From a virus: a stretch of DNA of 43,179 bases. The notes beneath the pieces were generated by a model that saw nothing but the letters and a program-made list of their open reading frames with translations, was not told the origin of the DNA and did not search any database. Positions 30,987 through 40,893 of this stretch are shown in pieces. Every line of letters starts with the position of its first letter. Positions within the stretch are counted from its first letter, which is position 1. The position numbers were made by a program, and so were the translations under genes. The stretch lies in IMG/VR virus record IMGVR_UViG_3300033153_004901, positions 1 through 43,179 of that record. The stretch is one strand, 5' to 3'.

Positions 30987-33900
30987 TTATCTCCCGTTCA
31001 CGGTGTCAGCGTAGCCCAACAAATCTTCACTAGGCGTTGTTGGCGCAATTATCACTGGGTTATCCCAGTCGAATCCTTCAAGGAGTGGAGACAACATGAA
31101 CTGCCCAACGTAGTGTGCCCTGTTCTGGCCTTCGTCCGACATGCCCGCCACATAGCCGTTGAGGGCGTTCACGAACCCTTCCCGCAACTGGGGTGCCCTG
31201 TTCTCTGTCGAGGTGGATGTTTGCCACCACTCATGTCCGAACCCTTGGGAAAGGGCGTACTGTTCCATGACTTGCCACTGTGCTGTGGCGAACTCGACGA
31301 ATCCGACAAGTTCAGGATTCGACTTGCGCGCAACAGCGTTCGCGTGCGAGGACGGGTCACCGATGAGAGACAACTCGTTCCACACGAGCCGGTACGACGG
31401 ACGGTTCGTGACCCCAGGGAGCCCCTCGCCGGGATCATACGCGAAGTACTGGGTCGCGATGTTCGCCTTCTCACGGTTGTACCACGGTTTGATCACTTGG
31501 TCACGCATGATGCGGTAGCCTGCCGTGTCTGTCCCGCCGTACCGCTCCTCGAGGTCTTGGTAGATGGCGTCGCGTTGCTCGACAAGGGAACCTAACCGGT
31601 GTGCCCCTGCTGCATACGAGTAGTAGTTGACGACGTTCTCGGTCGTCATCTGTTCACGGCCAGAGGCACGCCAAGCGTCGATGTCGAACTCGCCGTCGTC
31701 GTCTGGGAGCCATGCCATCATCGTGAACGACGCGACTTCCTCAAGTTCCTTGTTGTCTCGGAGGGCTTCCCACGCTGGCCCTGTGACCGGTCGTGCTGCG
31801 CCTGACCATGTTGCGGGCGCAAGCCTCAAGGGGTCAAAGCCGTACATCTTGCGGAAAATGTCGATTGCTGCGTCGGCACCGTACGTGTCGCGGAGTACCC
31901 GATAGTCCGCTGCAAGGGCAACGATCGACTTCACATGCGGATCGCCGTCCTCGTTGTAGAGCACCATCTGTTCGACGTTGCGTGGCTGAGCGGGAGTGAT
32001 GAACGATGCAAAGATGTCTACGGATGCCATCCACGAGGCTTGGTCTTGTGCGAGGCGCGCGATCTCTTGCCCAAGTTCCTTGTCAATGGCAGGGTTCCCT
32101 TCTGCTAGGGCCGCGTACCCGTTCATAATCCTCACGGTCATCGCACCGTACCGGTCGTCGAACTCGCCGTTGAAGATACGAGATATCGACCGGCGTATCC
32201 ATGTCGGCATGAATGTCGTCGCGACCGCAGTCAGGTCGGAAACATCGGAGGGGCCAAAGTCACCGAAGAAGAACGTATCGTATGCGTCCTTCCCTTCCTG
32301 TGGGAGCCACCCTTTGTCGAACATCACGTTCCGTACGGCGCTGGCAAAGAGCTGTACTTGTGGCGAGAACCCCGGCTTGAAGGCTTGTTCGGGGGAGCCG
32401 AAGTCAACGAACGTGAGTTGGTCAACACTGATCTGTGGCGAGAACGAAACGGGTGAATCCTTGATCACGTTGAACAGCGAGCCGGCCCCAGGGATCTCGA
32501 ACACCCTTTCGCCTTCTTGGTTAGTGGTGAAGTACCCGGACGATTCCCCCGCGATGGCGAGTTGCCCGCCGCGACGTGCGACCTTGAACGGTGCGGCACC
32601 GGACTGGGCGGGGTTCATCAGCTTCGTCCAGCGTGACAGAACTTCCCACCATGCGTCCGCGAACGGAAACACGAGGCGTGTCCCATCTTGCCATGCGCCA
32701 CCTTTCGTCAGGTCGTAGAACAGTTCCTTCGTGTCGTCCACGGCCTCCATCCAAGACATCTCCACGATCTCGTCAAGCGTCATGTCTGCCGCGGCACCGA
32801 CCCTGGGTGCCTTCATGCCACGTATCTCGAGGGCGTCATCAACGAAACCTACGAACCGGTCACCGATCCCTGCATCAAACGCTGCGTCCATCAGTTTCTT
32901 ACGCATAGCGGGTGACGCTGAGACATAGTGGCCGGCCGTGAGCTCCCAGTTACGGAGTGTCACGAATGGGCGGCGTGTCACATTCAGTGAAGGGTTGCGG
33001 CCCAACACGCGGAATATGGCGTCAATCATCGACTTCTCATCGTTGGCGTTCAGGTACGGGCGGTCTGGTACTGACACACGATCCACGGCGGGATACTCGG
33101 GTGAGAACGAATCGGTGAGGTACGCCTCTAGGTCATTGAAATCGGTTTTCAACATGTCGTCTTTGATGAGGTCGGTCTCCCCCTGCTGCACGATCTTGTT
33201 GGCATCACCATCAAGTTCGGTCTTAGATAGTCGCCCGTCTACGCGTCGTTTTGCCATCGGTTTGCGACCGGGGAGCCTGATCTTGCGGCCGGAACCGTTG
33301 CCGTCCACGAACACGGACGGCGGGATCGACTCTTTCTGGATCACATATACTGCTTCGCCCTTCTTCATCTTCGATGCGGCCGTGTCAAGGTCGCGGTACG
33401 CAAACGACGCCGAACCGGGATCGAACTTCTTGGCGGGCCCGACAACGAATATGTAGTCGGAACGGGTGACGGAGGTGCCGTCCTGTGCGTGGAACCAGTT
33501 ACGTGCCGCCGACACGCGGGCACGGTTGATGTTCGGTGCTTGCTGCGTCTTGCCGTGACGTATCAAATCGAGGCCGTCAGGGTTGCCACGTTTCGTGACG
33601 ATGTACGACTCTGATCGTGACAAGAGATCCGGGGGGTTCCCGTCACGTTGTAGTAGTTGAGAGCGGAGCTCGTCGAGCGAACCTTTGGGGCGGGCCCCGA
33701 TCGCGTCGGGTGCGAGGAGGTCATGGAGTTCCTGTCTCGTCCACGCTGTTCCGTCTGCCTTTGTGTGATACGTTTCGACGAGTTCGCCGTACATGTCTAC
33801 CCATTGGCCGTTCCCGTCGCGCCCGACCCACCGGCCACCCGTGTACTGGTGCCTTTGGGCGTCGAGTGCTTCGAGGACACGCCTAAGTTGTGCCTCGTCA

Positions 33901-36900
33901 CCGGACAAACCGCCAAGGTTCGGGGCGTCCTTATCGACACGGGCTGCAATCCTTGCAAGTACCCCATTGTCGTCCACGTTGTCTGAGAGGTACCGCAACG
34001 CATCTTCGATGGTGCTGTGGTCAGCGAGAACGTCTGCCATCTCGGACTGGTATAGGTGCAGGTATCGGCGTGCGACACCACGGGCACCCCTGCTCGTAAG
34101 CGTCTGAGTGTTCCCTATCCGTGCCGGCTGCTGCGTCCATGACGCCGACCGTGCCGACGTTTCAAGGTATGGGAGGTCGTCTGCGCCACGCAACAGGCCG
34201 TTATCGGCACCGAGTCCTGCTACATCGGTGAGGGCACGGAGGCTGTCGCCGTTCGCAAGCACATCACCCTTCGTTTTCATCGCGTAGCCAAGGGACGCGA
34301 CAGGGTTCGTTGCAAGGTCGGAGTACCCGTATGCCCACATGCGGGCTATCTCGTCGGGGAGGACACGGAGGATCCATCCGATGCGTGCCAGGGCGAAGTT
34401 GCGCCAGAGGGACAGGGCTCTATCGACTCCGGCTTGTGGGGCAGATGTCCCTATGCCTGTCCACGAACGACCGCGTGCTGCCCGCGACTTTTCTGTGAAC
34501 CAGCGCACCCCTGCCGATACGCGTCTAGCGTCACGGGTGGATGGCATGAATAGGGTTCGGTGACCCAACTGTGAATCTGCGAGCGGTTCGGAGCCGATAA
34601 GGTCGAGGGGCTCATCGAACCGTTCCGACTTGATGCGACGCCCCGGTGTCGCCCGCAGCGCCAAGGGCTGCCCCGCGGCGTTCTCGGCGTACTGGTGGTT
34701 CTTGAGTGTCGCCTCCTTCCACTCGCGGATCACCGTATCGACGTATTCCTCTGTGTGGCCCTTACGCACGAGGTCTTTCTTCATCCACTCGAACAGGCGA
34801 TCTTGTAGCTCAAGGGCACGGACGCGTGGGGTCATGTTCAGTTTGGTGCGGGGGTCGATCCTGATGTCGCCCATATCCATGAGTCTGAGCGCAGAGTCCG
34901 CTTCGTCCGCATTACGACCGAATAGCCCCGCCCAAGACATCACTGTGGGGTAGGTGACATCCATATTGTATGGGTCGATTGTCTGGTGCCCCATCTCAGA
35001 TTTGAGTCTGCGCCCCCATGCGGACAGTGTTTCGTACCGGGGCCACACGTTTGCCACGCTTCGGCCGTTAGCGGACGGGGTGCCGTGCTGGAACGCCGAC
35101 AGCCCTGACGACGTACGGCTACGCTTCGGCACGTTATATCGTGACTGGGGTGACCCGTACCATTCTTCAAGGATGTTCTCTATCACCCTCCTGTCGGTCG
35201 TTTTGTCCAACTTGTAAAGGTTTTCTTCGGACATACCAGGGAGTTTCCGTCTGATCCTCGAGTAGCCGTTCTCAGCGATGTAGTCGATCATGCGGCCACC
35301 CTTGCTTCCGGTTAGGCCTCCCTTGCCGGTCTTGAGCCAGTTCTCGAATGTGGCGGGGTGAATGTTCCATTGACCGCGTACGTTGACAGCTCCTGCTTCT
35401 GCGATGTCGTCAAGGAACATCGCGTACCCTTCGAACCCCTTGCGGGTCCCGAACACGTAACCCCAGTCGGACATCTGTTGTGCCTCTGACGGTGTGAACG
35501 ATGCCATAGGGGTAATGGGGAGGTCGTCGGCTGCGGAGAACACGAACTCGTCTGCCCCTTTGAGGAGAGACATGCGGGCAACGATCGCTGCTTGTTCTTC
35601 TGTCAGGTCTGCCCCTGCCCGAAAGATCGACTCGTCCTGTACCTTGCGGGCGGCAAGGTGGGCGTCGAACGCTTCAAGTACCTCATCCGAGTTGTCCCAT
35701 CCCTCAATGATCCTGCGTACGTCTGATACCGACCCGAGGGTGTCACCCTCAATGACCATCGCACCTTCGGCGGAAGGACCGGCTGCACCATCGAAAAGGC
35801 GATCTACTTCGTCGGCAAGGTCACCGGAACCTTGCTTACCACCCAATGCGTCGTACAGCATGTCGGTGTCAATGACACGGTTCGCTTCGTCCCACTCGAT
35901 GCGGGACAGCAGCAACTCATCGGGGGTCATGTTCGGGAACGCTTCGGCTGCGGCACGCTCCGAGAAGATCTGTTCGACCCTTTTCCCTTTCAGGTATGCC
36001 GCCTGCACGTTCGGGGGGAGGTCGTCAATGTTGAATGTGTGGAGCGACCCGTCTTTGCCTGTGAGCCCGAACGACTCGTCGAAGCTGGAACCTATGCCGC
36101 CACGGTTCAATACCCCACCCTCGAGTTCCGTTACGTCTGTGCCGTGGAGACCGAACGGTGTGGATTCGTCGATCTTCGCACCCCCGAACTGTGCGCGCGC
36201 GATGTTGTCGTGGTGTTGTGCTGTCGTCTGGAACCGTTCGGACGCTACTGCTGTACGGCGTGCCCTGTTCGCCTGTCCGACGATCCTGAACGCAGGATTG
36301 AATGGGTCGCCACCGGTTTGCAGGAATAGGTCTGTGCTGCCAGTGACGAACTTGTACGGCGCACTATCGGGGTCGATGTGCTGAAAGAATGGCTGCCAGA
36401 TGGCACGGCCGACAGTGGCATGGTACGAGTTGACGGTGCCATCCTCCATTGTGGAGTGCAGCATCGTGGACTCGGCCAACTTTCGGGAATGGTCGAACAT
36501 CGTTTCTGTGCCAAGGGCGGTCTGCCATTCGCGGGTGTACCCGAGCGCCTCGTCCGGTTCGTAGCCCTGATCCAGATATCCTTGCAACACAGCAGAACCA
36601 CCGGGACGCAACGCAGGGTCAGGGTTCGATCCTGGCAATAGACCGGACGACCCGAATACTTCTGCGTTCGACGGGATATGCCCTTGGTTCAACTCGCTGG
36701 CTACCCCACCGACGAGTGAACGGCCGGCCCGTTGGTGTGCCTCGATCGGATTGAAGTTGGACGACGGGAGGTTCAGTGCAGTCCTTGTCCACCGCGGTAT
36801 GCCAGAGTCGAAAACGTCCCACGCTAAGCCAAGGGTTGTGCGTGACACGCCACCGAGATACTTGCCGAAGAATCCTTCCTCTTTCGAGTCGTGTTCGAGT

Positions 36901-37115
36901 ACCTCTGAGATGTGTGGCTGATCTACCGCCCATCCCGTAACAGACAGGGCAGCGAACATGTCTGGTGACGCCGACGGGTACTGCCGTGCAGCGTTCGAGA
37001 TCTGTTCACCCGCTCCGGGTGCGACACGGTTCTGGACGCCATACCACTCGGCAAGTGTCGCTTCATAGGCGGCTTGCTTCTCGTTCTGTTCAATCGGATC
37101 GTCGAACTCACCCAT
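30987..37115 (-). CDS. Giant internal virion protein, 2042 aa
   Basis: This is the largest gene of the window. It starts at ATG 37115, overlapping the Gly-rich gene by 8 nt. The sequence is mixed helical and beta with no Walker, RNA polymerase or protease motif that I can see. Recognisable features include a hydrophobic/aromatic stretch near ~910 (LARIGWILRVLPDEIARMWA), a second near ~1485 (FPFADAWWEVLSRWTKLMNP), and a central domain with TSVTRSDYIFVVGPAKKF. Placed after portal-proximal genes and before the lysin, it fits a large packaged ejection or polyvalent protein. Function unknown. Confidence 0.72.
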   Translation of the reverse strand: MGEFDDPIEQNEKQAAYEATLAEWYGVQNRVAPGAGEQISNAARQYPSASPDMFAALSVTGWAVDQPHISEVLEHDSKEEGFFGKYLGGVSRTTLGLAWDVFDSGIPRWTRTALNLPSSNFNPIEAHQRAGRSLVGGVASELNQGHIPSNAEVFGSSGLLPGSNPDPALRPGGSAVLQGYLDQGYEPDEALGYTREWQTALGTETMFDHSRKLAESTMLHSTMEDGTVNSYHATVGRAIWQPFFQHIDPDSAPYKFVTGSTDLFLQTGGDPFNPAFRIVGQANRARRTAVASERFQTTAQHHDNIARAQFGGAKIDESTPFGLHGTDVTELEGGVLNRGGIGSSFDESFGLTGKDGSLHTFNIDDLPPNVQAAYLKGKRVEQIFSERAAAEAFPNMTPDELLLSRIEWDEANRVIDTDMLYDALGGKQGSGDLADEVDRLFDGAAGPSAEGAMVIEGDTLGSVSDVRRIIEGWDNSDEVLEAFDAHLAARKVQDESIFRAGADLTEEQAAIVARMSLLKGADEFVFSAADDLPITPMASFTPSEAQQMSDWGYVFGTRKGFEGYAMFLDDIAEAGAVNVRGQWNIHPATFENWLKTGKGGLTGSKGGRMIDYIAENGYSRIRRKLPGMSEENLYKLDKTTDRRVIENILEEWYGSPQSRYNVPKRSRTSSGLSAFQHGTPSANGRSVANVWPRYETLSAWGRRLKSEMGHQTIDPYNMDVTYPTVMSWAGLFGRNADEADSALRLMDMGDIRIDPRTKLNMTPRVRALELQDRLFEWMKKDLVRKGHTEEYVDTVIREWKEATLKNHQYAENAAGQPLALRATPGRRIKSERFDEPLDLIGSEPLADSQLGHRTLFMPSTRDARRVSAGVRWFTEKSRAARGRSWTGIGTSAPQAGVDRALSLWRNFALARIGWILRVLPDEIARMWAYGYSDLATNPVASLGYAMKTKGDVLANGDSLRALTDVAGLGADNGLLRGADDLPYLETSARSASWTQQPARIGNTQTLTSRGARGVARRYLHLYQSEMADVLADHSTIEDALRYLSDNVDDNGVLARIAARVDKDAPNLGGLSGDEAQLRRVLEALDAQRHQYTGGRWVGRDGNGQWVDMYGELVETYHTKADGTAWTRQELHDLLAPDAIGARPKGSLDELRSQLLQRDGNPPDLLSRSESYIVTKRGNPDGLDLIRHGKTQQAPNINRARVSAARNWFHAQDGTSVTRSDYIFVVGPAKKFDPGSASFAYRDLDTAASKMKKGEAVYVIQKESIPPSVFVDGNGSGRKIRLPGRKPMAKRRVDGRLSKTELDGDANKIVQQGETDLIKDDMLKTDFNDLEAYLTDSFSPEYPAVDRVSVPDRPYLNANDEKSMIDAIFRVLGRNPSLNVTRRPFVTLRNWELTAGHYVSASPAMRKKLMDAAFDAGIGDRFVGFVDDALEIRGMKAPRVGAAADMTLDEIVEMSWMEAVDDTKELFYDLTKGGAWQDGTRLVFPFADAWWEVLSRWTKLMNPAQSGAAPFKVARRGGQLAIAGESSGYFTTNQEGERVFEIPGAGSLFNVIKDSPVSFSPQISVDQLTFVDFGSPEQAFKPGFSPQVQLFASAVRNVMFDKGWLPQEGKDAYDTFFFGDFGPSDVSDLTAVATTFMPTWIRRSISRIFNGEFDDRYGAMTVRIMNGYAALAEGNPAIDKELGQEIARLAQDQASWMASVDIFASFITPAQPRNVEQMVLYNEDGDPHVKSIVALAADYRVLRDTYGADAAIDIFRKMYGFDPLRLAPATWSGAARPVTGPAWEALRDNKELEEVASFTMMAWLPDDDGEFDIDAWRASGREQMTTENVVNYYSYAAGAHRLGSLVEQRDAIYQDLEERYGGTDTAGYRIMRDQVIKPWYNREKANIATQYFAYDPGEGLPGVTNRPSYRLVWNELSLIGDPSSHANAVARKSNPELVGFVEFATAQWQVMEQYALSQGFGHEWWQTSTSTENRAPQLREGFVNALNGYVAGMSDEGQNRAHYVGQFMLSPLLEGFDWDNPVIIAPTTPSEDLLGYADTVNGR

Positions 37116-37509
37116 TGAGGAGCCGTCCGAGGTACGGCGTAGGGAACTGGGCGTACAAAGCCCGTAGTGTCATTTCGACGTTCGCTTGTCCACCGGCTTG
37201 AGGGTCGGGGAGGGCACCTGTTGTGATCGGTTCGTTGGGTCGTTGGGTCGGGCCGAACGGATCAAGAGCCGCTGGATCCCCAGCTGCGCCAGCCGCGCCT
37301 CCACCGCCACCCGTTCCTCCCGTGACAACCGGTGCGCCCGACGCTTGACCTTCAATCGCTTGCCGGTCGCCGTAACTACCTCCAGCCGCGGCAAGGTCAG
37401 CCGTACCCAGCCTCCGGTCGGCAGGGCCACCGTCAGTTCTTTGGGAATGTGCACCCGGACCTGACTGAGCAGCCGGATTAGCCGGGGCACGTGGGCCTCC
37501 ACTTGGCAT
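37108..37509 (-). CDS. Gly/Pro/Ala-rich hypothetical protein, 133 aa
   Basis: It starts at ATG 37509, nine bases after the duplicated-domain gene, and overlaps the giant gene by 8 nt, which fits the operon. It is low complexity with a Gly run at the centre (VTGGTGGGGGAAGAAG) and a short structured C-terminus (MTLRALYAQFPTPYLGRL). A competing ORF in another frame (37170-37547) is judged to be a shadow. Probably a linker-like virion component. Confidence 0.6.
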   Translation of the reverse strand: MPSGGPRAPANPAAQSGPGAHSQRTDGGPADRRLGTADLAAAGGSYGDRQAIEGQASGAPVVTGGTGGGGGAAGAAGDPAALDPFGPTQRPNEPITTGALPDPQAGGQANVEMTLRALYAQFPTPYLGRLLNG

Positions 37510-37518
37510 CGTGTACCT

Positions 37519-38871
37519 CTATCTTCGGTCGAAGTGTGTCGAGACACCCTTGACGGTCACGGTCGCTTCGACACCTGGCGTCGATTGGGTGACGGTCGCT
37601 GTCGAGCCTCCGGTGAGGGAGCCGCTTTGGATCGTCATCAGCGCCACGTTCCCGTCCGCTGACGGCCACGTTACGTCCCAGTCGCCGGCAGCGTTACGGA
37701 CTACGGATACGCCGTCGATGTTCGACAACAGTTCCAACTCTGTTTCGACACCGTTCACACCGAGGGTCGTTGTCCCAAGCGTGGTGGCGTCGAAGATGTT
37801 GGTTACTGCCGTGAAGGTCTCGGTCGTTGCCAGGGCGTTGCCTGCCGTGCCGACTGTCCGTGCTGTCAGGATCGCATCGTTCGAGATGAAGTCTGCACAC
37901 GATACGGTCACGTTGGCATCAAGCTTCGCTACGATGTTGACCTTCGCTGCTGCAAGATCGGCACCGACAAAGATCTCGTCTGTTTCGGTGGACGCCGCCG
38001 CAACGAACGTATAGGCGACACCATCGACGGTCACCGTGTCAGCTGCGGCACCAGCAGTCGTGGTACCGAGCGTCGTGGCGTCAAAGACGTTGGTCACACC
38101 GTTAAAGGTTTCGGTGGTCGCTATCGAGTTGCCACCCGTCCCACCCGTTACGGCGGTCAGGATCGCGGCATTGGTAGCGAACGCTGCGATACGGACAGTT
38201 GCGTGCTGCAAGGTGAGAGCTGCATACTTGGTGCCGTACCCTGCTTCACGGTTGATCGCTGCCACAAGGTTCTCTTGTGCCGTGGCGAGTGTGAGCCCGA
38301 TCGCCACGTTGCCGTCAACATTGGTGAGGGTGTCCTCAAACGTGTAGACGCGCGCATCGACTGTGAGGGTGTCGCCGTTAATGGGCTTGATGTCCATTGT
38401 CAGTTCGCCTTGCGCTGCGATGACCGCCAACGGCTGCGTGTCTACCGTCAAGGTGCCCTCGGCTGCGATCGAGTCGTTGGGGGCGTCCCAGTCGAGTGCC
38501 GCTGTCGGGCCTTGGCCGTCGAACGTCAGTGTGAACGTGCCGCCCGTATGGTTGTGCTCGACCGCTTGAATCTCGGATACGTCGCCGGTCAGTGTCCATG
38601 TCACCTTGTAGTACGCGGCTTTGACCGTAAACTCTTTCATCACGACGGAGACTGCGGTAACAGCCGGCATCGTGTCTGGTGTCGCGGCTGGCCCGAAGTT
38701 CACACCATCTGGTGACCATTCGACCTTGATGGCGACCGAAGCCGCTGTGCCTGCTACTGCCGTGAAATCGAACGCGAGCGCGATCTTGTCGCTGGTCGCC
38801 TTGATCGCACCGGTGGATCCGGTGACGGTTGTTACGCCGTCTACGATCGTGAAGTTGCGGTTGCCTGTCAT
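37519..38871 (-). CDS. Structural protein with two ~110-residue repeats, 450 aa
   Basis: Residues ~165-275 and ~277-370 are copies of one domain (DTLTVDARVYTF ... NVAIGLTLATAQENLVAAI ... GGTGGNSIATTETF, then TVTVDGVAYTF ... ADLAAAKVNIVAKL ... GTAGNALATTETF). This beta/alpha repeat is common in phage virion proteins such as head decoration or fibre shafts. The N-terminal ~100 residues look Ig-like, with WSPDGVNFGP and AAYYKVTWTLTG. It follows a Zn ribbon protein and portal, so a head-decoration role is the best guess. Confidence 0.72.
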   Translation of the reverse strand: MTGNRNFTIVDGVTTVTGSTGAIKATSDKIALAFDFTAVAGTAASVAIKVEWSPDGVNFGPAATPDTMPAVTAVSVVMKEFTVKAAYYKVTWTLTGDVSEIQAVEHNHTGGTFTLTFDGQGPTAALDWDAPNDSIAAEGTLTVDTQPLAVIAAQGELTMDIKPINGDTLTVDARVYTFEDTLTNVDGNVAIGLTLATAQENLVAAINREAGYGTKYAALTLQHATVRIAAFATNAAILTAVTGGTGGNSIATTETFNGVTNVFDATTLGTTTAGAAADTVTVDGVAYTFVAAASTETDEIFVGADLAAAKVNIVAKLDANVTVSCADFISNDAILTARTVGTAGNALATTETFTAVTNIFDATTLGTTTLGVNGVETELELLSNIDGVSVVRNAAGDWDVTWPSADGNVALMTIQSGSLTGGSTATVTQSTPGVEATVTVKGVSTHFDRR

Positions 38872-39093
38872 CTATTCATCCTCTGGTTCGTCGGGCTCGT
38901 CGGCCGCTTCGACCTCGGGTTCTGGGGTGGACTCTACATCATCCACAACAATCTTGACAGGTTCCTCGTCCTTGTATGCGCCGACGGGTGCGCCGCACTT
39001 GAAGCCGGGGCACTCTGGCCGTTCCTTGTTGTTCTTGATCGGGTTGTACGTTGTGCCGCACCGGTCGCATGTGACTGTCGGGTATCGGTTCAT
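38872..39093 (-). CDS. Small zinc-ribbon protein with acidic tail, 73 aa
   Basis: Residues 9-12 are CDRC and residues ~28-33 hold C-x4-C (CPGFKC), a typical zinc ribbon; the C-terminal half is a run of Glu/Asp/Pro/Ala (EPEVEAADEPDEPEDE). It lies between portal and the duplicated-domain gene with no gap on one side. Such proteins in phage head operons have no agreed function. Confidence 0.7.
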   Translation of the reverse strand: MNRYPTVTCDRCGTTYNPIKNNKERPECPGFKCGAPVGAYKDEEPVKIVVDDVESTPEPEVEAADEPDEPEDE

Positions 39094-39102
39094 GTTCGCT
39101 TC

Positions 39103-40890
39103 CTATCGTGTCGCGACGGTTTGGGCACCGCCAGTTGCTCCCTCGAGTTGAGAGAGTACAGATTGTACGGGTGGCCTTGCACCGGTACCGTCGGGTGGAG
39201 CGCCTTGCGCGAGCGCATCCGCTGGGTTCGGTGCCCCACCTTGGGCGAGGAGTTCCTCTTGGTTCAAGCCGAGAGCGGTCTCGAGTTCGTCCTCGACGTT
39301 CTTCGGGTTCTTGTAGACACCGTACAACGCTGCGAGCGCGGCAGGGTCTTGTCCCTGGGCTCGCACGTCGAGTGCACCCATCAGTGACCGGAACGCACCG
39401 TCTTGGATGATCCGTTCGTTCACGAGACCGATGTTGTCGAGGCCGTCGAGGTTCTCTTGGACTGTGCGCCTGTCGAGGATCCCTGCGCCTTGTAGTTGGA
39501 GGCCGGCGAGGATCTTCTGTGTCTCGTCGAATGTCGCCATCGCGCCGAACACACGGCGGGTGCGGTAGTCGCCGTCGATGTCTTTGCCTGCAACGTACTT
39601 CTCCTCGAACGAGTTTCCGCCTTCGTACCAGTACACCCGCTTCTCTTTGGTGGGGTGCATCGCATCTTCCCATTCGAGCCGCTTGCGGTCGATGAGTTCA
39701 GCGGAGTGCTTGATAGCGGTCTGGTATTCCTTGACGTTCTGGTTGCGTGATTCGCCGAGCTGCTCGATCCCTGCACCGGTCGCGAACGAGTTGGGTGACT
39801 GTCCATCTTGTGCAACGTCGTAGCCGCCGACGATCCGGAACTGGCGTTCCACGATGTTGACGCCTTGCCACAGTTGATTGAGTTGCGCCTCTGTCGGCTT
39901 CTCGACACGGGTGCCCTGTTGGAAGAAGTTGATGGCGTCGCGGCCCTTGAGGTACTCCACGGAATCCATCTCGCCGTACACGTTCGTTTCACGGAACACG
40001 GTGTCCTCTGTGCCCATGAGTCCCAAGATGTTGAGTCGAGCCATCATCGCCATAAGACCGAATACGTGCTCGTATTGTGACCCGAGTCGGTCGAAGCTGA
40101 ACCGTTTGGTCATCACGAACGCTGGTCCGGATGATAGCGGGTTCGGTACGAACGTGAGGATTTCCTCAGTGTCGAGAGACACGAGGTAGGTGCCGGACGA
40201 GTCGATGTACTCTGCGACCTCGAGCTGGGTGTTCGTCCCTTCCCAGTTCGATTGGCCGAGGATGTAGATTCCTGTCCGGCGCGACCTGTCGATGACCTTC
40301 ATGCCGGGGTACTGCCGGCGTAGCCACTTTTCCTCGACGCGCCTGATCGACACGACTTCGGTTGGCTGCTGGTTCGGACCCCAGAATCCGGGGTATACGT
40401 CGTACGGGTCGCGGAGTTCCGCTACCGGATAGGTGTGTCCGCCTTCGGTCTGTTCCTTGATGACATGGAGGACGAATCCGTAGCCTGGGAGCCACCGGCC
40501 GATCTGGGGGTACTGCATCTCTGCCCGCCCGAGGTCGTCCCACCCTTGAACGATGCGGCCACGCTTCTCCGCTTTGTCGCGGGCGGCCTTGTTGTCCTTG
40601 ATGGGGAGCATGTCGGTCTTGAGGGTCGGTGCCCGCCCGATCATCTGTGACAGTTTCTCAAGGCCGGACCACATGAGGTTCGCCGTGGGGAGGTCTACGC
40701 CCAAATCTTGGAGGTCTTTCGCTGGCCCGTTCGCGTCCCATCCGAGGATCGCTTGGACACCCTCTTGGCCGCCGTTCATAACGGAACGTATCCGTCGCCG
40801 GCTCATCAAGTCCTGCTGGTTCCGTAACGCATCTATACGTTCACGCAACTCTGGGTAGCCAAGTGTCATGGGTATGTCTATTGCGAGCAC
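39103..40890 (-). CDS. Portal protein
   Basis: The portal is the dodecameric ring at the head vertex through which DNA enters and leaves. The 595-aa size, the place directly after TerL, and the sequence support the call: a helical N-terminus, the beta wing (HTYPVAELRDPYDVYPGFWG; VSIRRVEEKWLRRQYPGMK), the stem/crown helices (MARLNILGLMGTEDTVF; SRNQNVKEYQTAIKHSAELI) and an Ala/Gly/Gln-rich C-terminus. GTG 40890 has a GGAAGG ribosome site; an ATG at 40869 has none. Family within portals not assigned. Confidence 0.8.
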   Translation of the reverse strand: MLAIDIPMTLGYPELRERIDALRNQQDLMSRRRIRSVMNGGQEGVQAILGWDANGPAKDLQDLGVDLPTANLMWSGLEKLSQMIGRAPTLKTDMLPIKDNKAARDKAEKRGRIVQGWDDLGRAEMQYPQIGRWLPGYGFVLHVIKEQTEGGHTYPVAELRDPYDVYPGFWGPNQQPTEVVSIRRVEEKWLRRQYPGMKVIDRSRRTGIYILGQSNWEGTNTQLEVAEYIDSSGTYLVSLDTEEILTFVPNPLSSGPAFVMTKRFSFDRLGSQYEHVFGLMAMMARLNILGLMGTEDTVFRETNVYGEMDSVEYLKGRDAINFFQQGTRVEKPTEAQLNQLWQGVNIVERQFRIVGGYDVAQDGQSPNSFATGAGIEQLGESRNQNVKEYQTAIKHSAELIDRKRLEWEDAMHPTKEKRVYWYEGGNSFEEKYVAGKDIDGDYRTRRVFGAMATFDETQKILAGLQLQGAGILDRRTVQENLDGLDNIGLVNERIIQDGAFRSLMGALDVRAQGQDPAALAALYGVYKNPKNVEDELETALGLNQEELLAQGGAPNPADALAQGAPPDGTGARPPVQSVLSQLEGATGGAQTVATR

Positions 40891-40893
40891 TCT

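Noticed and set aside
30987-37115. Tape-measure protein for the 2042-aa gene
   Set aside because: Not enough long coiled-coil or repeated hydrophobic pattern, and the position before the capsid plus absence of tail-tube and chaperone genes argue against it.
30987-37115. Virion RNA polymerase (N4-like) for the giant protein
   Set aside because: No recognisable polymerase motif such as the conserved R-x3-K-x7-YG pattern was found.
37170-37547. 125-aa minus-strand frame overlapping the Gly-rich gene
   Set aside because: It reads partly protein-like, but overlaps the upstream gene by ~29 nt and has no neighbourly junction; the 37108-37509 frame fits the operon spacing at both ends.
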